From: Bog-473 sp963834405
GTDB lineage: Bacteria > Actinomycetota > Acidimicrobiia > Acidimicrobiales > RAAP-2
Length of the DNA: 64,000 bases
Assembly (NCBI GenBank): GCA_963834405.1
Contig: CAWIBX010000006.1
Span: 310,001-374,000, forward strand
Direction of reading: 5' to 3'
The notes below the pieces were generated by a model, which was not told the origin of the DNA, ran no database searches, and was given only the letters and a program-made list of their open reading frames with translations. The first letter of the stretch is position 1. Each line of letters opens with the position of its first letter. Below are positions 58,912-64,000 of the stretch, in pieces. Position numbers and translations under genes: made by a program.

Positions 58912-60398
58912 TGTTGCGCACCAAGGTAGACCCCCAGCCCACCCTGTGGGAGACAATCCTCCCGCCCGAGTTCTTGGCGCTGCCACCAGGACTCGCGCAG
59001 ATCGACCGCCTGCTCGACGACCCGGTCTTCTTCGAGCCCTTCGTCGCCTTCTTCGACCCCGTGCTCGGCCGGCCATCCATCCCGATGGAGACCTACCTGC
59101 GCATGATGTTCTTGCGCTTCAGGTACCGGCTCGGCTTCGAGACGCTCTGTGCCGAGGTAGCCGACTCGTTGACCTGGCGGCGTTTCTGCCGCGTCGGGAT
59201 CACCGATGCCGTGCCGCACCCGTCCACGCTGATGAAGATCACCACCCGCTGTGGGGACGGCGCCGTCGACCAGCTCAACGAGGCCTTGGTGCACAAGGCG
59301 CGGGCGGCCCACGTGGTGCGACTCGACAAGGTGCGCGCCGACACCACGGTCGTCCCGGCCAACGTCGCCTACCCAACCGACTCGGGTCTGCTCACCAAAG
59401 GGGTGGCCAAGCTCACCAAGACCGTCGCCGCGCTCCAGAGCCTCGGTCTGGCCCGGCGCACCCGCTTTCGGGACCGCACCCGTTCGGTGCGCCAACGCGC
59501 TCATCAGATCGCGGCGTGGCTCAGACGGCGCAGCGGCGAGGCCAAAGACGAGGTGCTCACCCTCACCGGCGAGTTGGCCACCATCGCCGAGGCGAGCATC
59601 AAAGACGCCCAGGTCATCGCCACCAACGCCCGCCGGGCGCTGGGTCGGGCCGGCAAGGGAGCCTCGGGCAAAGCCAGCGCGCTCGTCGCCGAGCTCGAAC
59701 GCACCATCTCGGTGCTCGAGACGGTGGTGATCCAGACCCGCACCCGCCTCGGCGGCGAAGTCCCCGACGGATCGACGCGCATCGTGTCGCTCCACGACAC
59801 CGACGCTCGTCCTATCGCCAAGGGACGCCTCGGGCGCCCCGTCGAGTTCGGCTACAAGGCCCAGGTCACCGACAACGCCGACGGCATCGTGCTCGACCAT
59901 CGCGTCGAGGTCGGCAACCCAGCAGACGCTCCCATGCTCGGCGCCGCCATCGGCCGCATCAAAGAACTGCTGGGCAAGGTGCCCAGATCCGTGACCGCCG
60001 ATCGCGGCTATGGCGAGGCCAAGGTAGAGGCCGAGCTCCACGCCCTCGGCGTGCACCACGTCGCCATCCCGCGCAAGGGACGCCCCGGTGCTCAGCGCCA
60101 AGCGGTCGAGTCGGCACGGCGCTTCCGCAAGCTCGTCAAGTGGCGCACCGGATCCGAAGGCCGCATCTCACACCTCAAGCACTCCTGGGGCTGGGAGCGC
60201 ACCATGCTCGACGGCATCGACGGGACGCGTTCATGGTGTGGCTGGGGTGTCCTCGCCCACAACGCCACCAAGATCGCCGTGCTGATCGACGAACGCGAAC
60301 AGAGCAAGGACCTCGCGTCTTCTCGACGGCAACGAGCGAGAACCCTCACCGGACCACCAGGGCGCCCCCCGCCACCGACGCACCGAGCGCCCGCCTGA
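58872..60398 (+). CDS. DDE transposase of the IS
   Basis: 508 residues. The N-terminal DNA-binding region is RPSIPMETYLRMMFLRFRYR, LGFETLCAEVADSLTWRRFC; catalytic residues are likely D in KVRADTTVV, D in SVTADRGYGEA and E in TGSEGRISHLKHSWGWER. An ~90-residue Lys/Arg/Ala-rich helical insertion sits between the first two. The build resembles the ISNCY/IS1182 or IS5-like groups; I cannot fix the family. Start ATG 58872 lies within a hairpin; GTG 58911 in the same frame is an alternative. Confidence 0.85.
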   Translation: MAPHTLPGVNGAIVLRTKVDPQPTLWETILPPEFLALPPGLAQIDRLLDDPVFFEPFVAFFDPVLGRPSIPMETYLRMMFLRFRYRLGFETLCAEVADSLTWRRFCRVGITDAVPHPSTLMKITTRCGDGAVDQLNEALVHKARAAHVVRLDKVRADTTVVPANVAYPTDSGLLTKGVAKLTKTVAALQSLGLARRTRFRDRTRSVRQRAHQIAAWLRRRSGEAKDEVLTLTGELATIAEASIKDAQVIATNARRALGRAGKGASGKASALVAELERTISVLETVVIQTRTRLGGEVPDGSTRIVSLHDTDARPIAKGRLGRPVEFGYKAQVTDNADGIVLDHRVEVGNPADAPMLGAAIGRIKELLGKVPRSVTADRGYGEAKVEAELHALGVHHVAIPRKGRPGAQRQAVESARRFRKLVKWRTGSEGRISHLKHSWGWERTMLDGIDGTRSWCGWGVLAHNATKIAVLIDEREQSKDLASSRRQRARTLTGPPGRPPPPTHRAPA

Positions 60399-60537
60399 TC
60401 TTGCCCCGACCCTCTCCCGTCGCGCGCTCCGAGCCAGAAACGGCCGGAAAACGGGATCAAAAGCGACCGGAGAGGTCGGAGCGAGGGCCTATGGGCGCAC
60501 GCGGCGGTTACTCAAGACAGCTGAGCAACCGCACCCG

Positions 60538-60564
60538 ATCTACTTTTTCAGGGCGAAGTAGCTA
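60538..60564 (-). repeat. Right terminal inverted repeat of the IS
   Basis: 27 bases, exact inverted copy of the left end. Lies 140 bases beyond the transposase stop. Confidence 0.9.
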
Positions 60565-60667
60565 GAGCACCGGTCGCGCACGCGCTGCACCTGCCGGAGA
60601 TGGTCCCGAGGCTGAGCTCGTCAGTCATTCGTGGCGTGTGACCTGTACGAATCTCCGGGCAGCAGGA

Positions 60668-60691
60668 GGGCCGGTCTCGTGGGACCGGCCC
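60668..60691. terminator. Terminator-like hairpin between the IS and carbonic anhydrase
   Basis: GGGCCGGTC-TCGTGG-GACCGGCCC, a nine-base GC stem with six-base loop. It is 27 bases downstream of the leftward carbonic anhydrase stop. No T-run follows on either strand (TTCCCCCC on the plus strand), so strength is unclear. Confidence 0.5.
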
Positions 60692-60717
60692 TTCCCCCCA
60701 AGGCGGGGACGCTCTCG

Positions 60718-61244
60718 CTAACCGCTGACGGTCTCCTCGTCCGGGAACACTTCGCTGAGCCGCCCGGTGCTGACGTCATAGACGAACCCCCTGACTGGAA
60801 CGTCTTGGGAGATCCATGGATGTGACCTGGCCTTCTGAATCTGTTCCTTGGTGTTCTCCTCGGCGTCGGTGAAGCTGTAGAACCTGGCCGGCGCAATCGG
60901 CGCCCGCCCTGTCTCCTTGCGGAGCCGCTCCTCCATCTCGCTGTCAATGAACCTGAGCATCCCGCAGTCGGTGTGATTGATGATCATTATCTCTCGGCTC
61001 CCCAGCAGCCTGGTCGAGAGAACAAGCGACCGGACCGCGTCATCATCGATTACGGTGCCGAAGTTCCGGATCATGTCGACATCGGCCTCGGCGAGACCCA
61101 GCATCTGCTCGATGTTGCTCAGCCGAGGATCCGCGCAGGTGACGATCGCGATCTTGGGCGCGGCGGCTTCGCGCGGGTGGGGTCGTAGTCGTTGGCGATT
61201 TTCGCATTGGCGCTCAGCGCCTCGTCGATGATACTCATCATCAT
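60718..61244 (-). pseudogene. Beta-class carbonic anhydrase, one frameshift
   Basis: Interconverts CO2 and bicarbonate with a zinc ion. KIAIVTCADPRLSNIEQ (Cys and the Asp-Arg pair) and IMIINHTDCGMLRF (His and Cys) are the three zinc ligands and dyad of small beta-carbonic anhydrases. The N-terminus from ATG 61244 (MSIIDEALSANAKIANDYDP) is in another frame; the break is at ACCCGCGCGA (minus strand, near 61,170-61,180), and reading ACCGCGCGCGA restores it (TAREAAAPK). The ~175-residue product is the expected length, so a sequence error is likely. An AGGGAGAAG site precedes the start. Confidence 0.78.
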
Positions 61245-61401
61245 TTCTTCTCCCTGGGTGCACTGGTTGTCCCGATATGCCGATCAGCGCCATGGCGCGC
61301 ATGTCTGACGGTTGACGACGCTGCTTTGACCATGACGGGTAGGGCGTAGACAGTGCAGAGACGCGCTGCGTCCGCACAATCGTTAACCTTTGTATTAACC
61401 A

Positions 61402-62598
61402 CTATCGGAGCGTCCGGAACGCGGTCCGTATCTCTTCTGAGAAGAGTTGTGGCTGTTCCCACGCCGCGAAATGGCCGCCTCGGTCGAGCTCGTTGAAGTA
61501 GATGAGATTGTCTGGATAGGCGCGCTCGGCCCAGCTACGCGGAGCCTGGTAGAGCTCGTCGGGAAAAACGCTGATGGCGAACGGGATGGTGATGTTCTTG
61601 GCGTCAAAGAAGTCCGCTTTGTTCTCCCAGTACAGACGAGCCGAGGACACTCCGGTATTGGTCAGCCAGTAGAGCGTGATGTTGTCGAGGAGGTCGTCTG
61701 TCGTGAGGTCGCTCTGATAGGTACCCTCAAGGACCTGCTTGACGAGCCCGGGCTGGCCCGTGCCGTCGCCGTGGTCAAACATGAACGCCGCGAGGTCGAC
61801 GGGAGAGTCGGCCAGCCCGTACAGCGTTTGTGGCCGTGTAGTCATTATCTGCGCGTAGGCCACGTGCTTGGCGTAGAAGTTGCTCAACTGTTCGTATGCG
61901 CGCAGTTCATCGCCTGAGAGATCCGATGGCGGCGGATCGCCTTGCTCGAAGCCCCTGACGAGATCGTGCGGAGCGGTGCCCGGCATGTTGGAATGAATAC
62001 CGAGCAGTTCCGGAGGGGCCTGTGCACCCATCGACTGTGTGACGGCCGCACCCCAATCGCCGCCCTGCGCGACAAACCGCGTATAGCCGAGTCGCTTCAT
62101 CAGCAGCACCCAGGCGCGTGCAGTGCGGACGGGATCCCAGCCGGTGGCGGTGGGCTTGGCCGAGAACCCGTAGCCGGGCAGCGACGGGATCACAAGATGG
62201 AAGGCATCCGATGCGTCCCCGCCATGCGCCGTGGGATCCGTAAGCGGCGCGATGACCTTCAGCTGCTCGACGATCGAGCCAGGCCATCCGTGTGTGATGA
62301 CTAGCGGGAGCGCGTCCTTGTGGGAGGAGCGCACATGGATGAAATGAATGTCAAGTCCGTCGATCTCGGTGACGAACTGTGGCAGCGAATTCAGCTTGGC
62401 TTCTGCCGTGCGCCAGTCGTGTTTCTCGCCCCAGTAGAGAGCCAACTCCTGCATTGTCGTGAGCGGCACGCCCTGCGAGTCATCGGTCACCGTCTCGCGC
62501 TCTGGCCACCTGGTCGCGCCTATGCGCCTGCGCATGTCGTCGAGCGCTTGCTCTGGAAAATCGATGCGGAACGGGCGAACGGTTGTATCTGTTGCCAT
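61402..62598 (-). CDS. Epoxide hydrolase (EHN/alpha-beta hydrolase type)
   Basis: 398 residues from ATG 62598 with GAAGGGA upstream. The N-terminal EHN domain (VRPFRIDFPEQALDDMRRRI, ARWPE-type RWPERETVTDD) leads to the hydrolase: LVITHGWPGSIVEQ (HGxP oxyanion), FVAQGGDWGAAV (nucleophile Asp in GGDWG), and RGGHFAAWEQP (base His), with Tyr residues in the lid (LYWLTNTGVSSARLYWEN). Hydrolyses epoxides to diols, commonly in detoxification of xenobiotics or juvenile-hormone-like substrates. Stands alone. Confidence 0.92.
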   Translation of the reverse strand: MATDTTVRPFRIDFPEQALDDMRRRIGATRWPERETVTDDSQGVPLTTMQELALYWGEKHDWRTAEAKLNSLPQFVTEIDGLDIHFIHVRSSHKDALPLVITHGWPGSIVEQLKVIAPLTDPTAHGGDASDAFHLVIPSLPGYGFSAKPTATGWDPVRTARAWVLLMKRLGYTRFVAQGGDWGAAVTQSMGAQAPPELLGIHSNMPGTAPHDLVRGFEQGDPPPSDLSGDELRAYEQLSNFYAKHVAYAQIMTTRPQTLYGLADSPVDLAAFMFDHGDGTGQPGLVKQVLEGTYQSDLTTDDLLDNITLYWLTNTGVSSARLYWENKADFFDAKNITIPFAISVFPDELYQAPRSWAERAYPDNLIYFNELDRGGHFAAWEQPQLFSEEIRTAFRTLR

Positions 62599-62773
62599 GG
62601 GAATCCCTTCTCTGACGAGCCTCGGCGCAATCTCTGCCACCGATTACTCGATCAATGCCTGACGCTCGCCACGATTGATGCTGGCAAAATACGAACAGAG
62701 GCGCGACGGCACAAGCACTTAGAGCGCGCGCCAATAGGCGGGTCGCTTGAGCCGGATCCTGGCGCTTTGGGCG

Positions 62774-63307
62774 TCAGCGAGCTGCTACCAGCAGGCCCGA
62801 TGGTGTGCGCTGGTCTCCGGCCAAGACGGCGAGCGACTCGGCCACTGAAGACCTGAAGAAGGCAGAACCTTCGGTGTCGAGTTCGATCACGGCCAGGGCG
62901 GCGAGTCTCTTCGAGATCTTCCCGGCATCTCGGAGGATGACGACTGCCCGGGCAAGAAGCAGGCGAGCGACGGTCGTGTCGACTTTCGAGACGACGTCGG
63001 ACAGCGCCACGTCGAACGCCTCTTCGTCCTCGTCATGGAGCGCGGTGACGGCACGATCGATTTCGGGCGTCCAGATCTTCGGAAGAGGTACCTGAAGGGA
63101 GAGGTCGAGCTCGGGAAGGTCGACGAGTTCGCCGAAGAGATCATCAAACTCGTCCCTAGTGGTTCCGGCCAACTCACAGATCGAATCTCGGTAGACCTCG
63201 GGCGGCATGATCCGGACACCGAGGGGCTGCACCGGACCGTGACAGCAGCGCTTGGCCTTGTTGCCGCTCCCACACGGGCAGGGGGCGTTGCGTCTCACCT
63301 TGGCCAT
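62774..63307 (-). CDS. SEC-C zinc-knuckle protein
   Basis: 177 residues, ATG 63307 behind AAAGGAGGTG. The N-terminus MAKVRRNAPCPCGSGNKAKR, followed by CCHG, is the SEC-C metal motif found at the end of SecA and in many small proteins. The rest is helical (DEFDDLFGELVDLPELDLSL, TTVARLLLARAVVILRDAGK). Its role is unknown; the motif can bind SecB, ribosomes or zinc. Confidence 0.85.
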   Translation of the reverse strand: MAKVRRNAPCPCGSGNKAKRCCHGPVQPLGVRIMPPEVYRDSICELAGTTRDEFDDLFGELVDLPELDLSLQVPLPKIWTPEIDRAVTALHDEDEEAFDVALSDVVSKVDTTVARLLLARAVVILRDAGKISKRLAALAVIELDTEGSAFFRSSVAESLAVLAGDQRTPSGLLVAAR

Positions 63308-63453
63308 GGGCACCTCCTTTGGCGCCATCATCTCCGCCGCCTTGCGCAGGGAGGTGGATCGCCTTTGGCCAGGGAGAAAGGTCCACCGGTCGCCGTGCTG
63401 GGCCGGACATGATCCGGCTGTTAGCCCCAGCACAACGACCCAGTGAGGAACCC

Positions 63454-64000
63454 ATGCTTGCACTCGATCCCAACGTCGTCGACGCCGTCTGGGCGTCCTT
63501 CGTCACCTACCTACCCCAACAGGGCGTTTGCACCCACCCGCTCGGCTGTCACCGACCCCGGATCTCTGAGCGGGACTGCTTCGAGGCCATCTTGTTCCGC
63601 CTCGTCACCGGGTGCAGCTGGGACGTGGCCGGGCGCCTCGGCAAGGGCAGTGAGACGACGCTGCGGCGTCGGCGCGACGAGTGGGTGGCGGCGGGCGCGT
63701 TCGCGCACCTGGTCGAAGAGGCCATCTGTGCCTTCGACAAGATGATCGGCCTGGACTTCTCCGACGTATCGATCGACGGCTCGTTGCACAAGGCCCCGCG
63801 GGAGGCGAAGGGACCGGACCGAACCCGACCGATCGGGGCAAGACCGGGTGGAAGTGGTCACTGGCCACCGACACCAACGGCGTGCCCATCGGCTGGGTCA
63901 TCGACGGCGCCAACCGCAACGACTCGATTCTGCTCGCGCCCACGCTCGACGACATCGCCCGGCGGGGCCTGCTCGGCGACGTCGAGACCATCTGGCTCGA
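63454..64000 (+). pseudogene. IS5-like transposase, cut by the window edge and frameshifted
   Basis: Begins ATG 63454 (MLALDPNVVDAVW). ISERDCFEAILFRLVTGCSWDV is the N-terminal helix domain of IS5-family (ISL2/IS1031-like) transposases; FSDVSIDGSLHKAP supplies the first catalytic Asp. The frame breaks near 63,796-63,803 (expected KAPCGGEGTGPNP), and GWKWSLATDTNGVPIGWVID, GANRNDSILLAPTLDDIARR follow in the next frame. One missing base rejoins them; the gene is either a decayed element or carries an error. The right end is outside. Confidence 0.8.

Larger units (their letters stand above)
58775..60564 (+). mobile_element. Complete insertion sequence, about 1.8 kb
   Basis: The outer 27 bases at each end are exact inverted repeats (they begin TAGCTACTTCGCCC and end AGTAGAT). 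A 508-residue transposase gene fills the element in the rightward sense. Because the outermost six bases, TAGCTA, are a palindrome, it cannot be told whether they are target duplication or part of the ends; with duplication the element is 58,781-60,558. Perfect ends and an intact transposase imply recent insertion. Confidence 0.9.

Noticed and set aside
1..64000. CRISPR array, rRNA operon, or intact tRNA
   Set aside because: No regularly spaced repeats, no rRNA signatures and no complete cloverleaf were noticed on either strand; only a 3'-half tRNA remnant is present.

Overview
The window is about 70% G+C with dense genes on both strands, GTG and ATG starts, and frequent ATGA or TGATG gene overlaps. 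The gene content points to a high-GC actinobacterium: a WhiG-type sigma factor, WS/DGAT wax-ester synthase, large LuxR regulators, CsoR, encapsulin, and many acyl-CoA and VOC proteins. The polysaccharide deacetylase with tandem GYWLVAADGG repeats is a style I associate with Acidimicrobiia. That placement is inference. The left edge cuts valS and the right edge cuts a transposase. I found no rRNA, no intact tRNA and no CRISPR array.

Layout. Bases 1-13,850 are mostly backbone: the valS end, small enzymes, a GntR gene divergent from a stand-alone SecD P1-head protein across a palindrome, a LipQ-like esterase divergent from a WS/DGAT gene, tsaC-tsaD, an acyl-CoA dehydrogenase, a frameshifted glutamate decarboxylase and a WhiG-like sigma factor. 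Bases 14,368-19,315 hold a response regulator, a decayed tandem copy of it, and a LuxR-type ATPase regulator. Bases 19,640-30,600 carry a MarR-like gene, a GDT1 transporter, methyltransferases, a tandem CAP-domain lipoprotein, an ArsC-like protein, a CrtI-like oxidoreductase, and a csoR-permease operon. That operon diverges, across a textbook CsoR palindrome, from a secreted propeller gene with an attenuator-like leader. Bases 30,603-50,300 carry an encapsulin nanocompartment with ferritin-like cargo, ohr, a TetR gene facing an epimerase across three palindromes, a glycine-betaine-type ABC transporter, a repeat-bearing deacetylase, a phosphotriesterase-like lactonase, RCC1 and lipase exoproteins, and a rifampicin-monooxygenase-like flavoprotein.

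The most distinctive part is 51.3-58.8 kb. A 3'-half tRNA-Thr-like remnant followed by a terminator marks the probable distal end of an integrated element. Next to it lie an operon of five small unknown genes, an anti-sigma/ECF sigma pair, and a divergent operon (COG4315 secreted protein, UPF0104 membrane protein, FtsH-type protease), then a four-helix membrane protein. Five copies of one bipartite motif (TGTAACCCG-N3-TCCTAT-like) sit upstream of all four transcription units, which suggests a self-contained ECF-sigma envelope-stress island. A complete 1.8-kb insertion sequence with perfect ends follows, then a beta-carbonic anhydrase, an epoxide hydrolase, a SEC-C protein and an IS5-like transposase.

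Several genes carry single frameshifts. Three of these fall in CGCGCG runs and look like systematic sequence errors. Others, such as the duplicated response regulator with three lesions, look like true decay. Frameshifted genes are listed as pseudogene, with the caveat stated in each entry.
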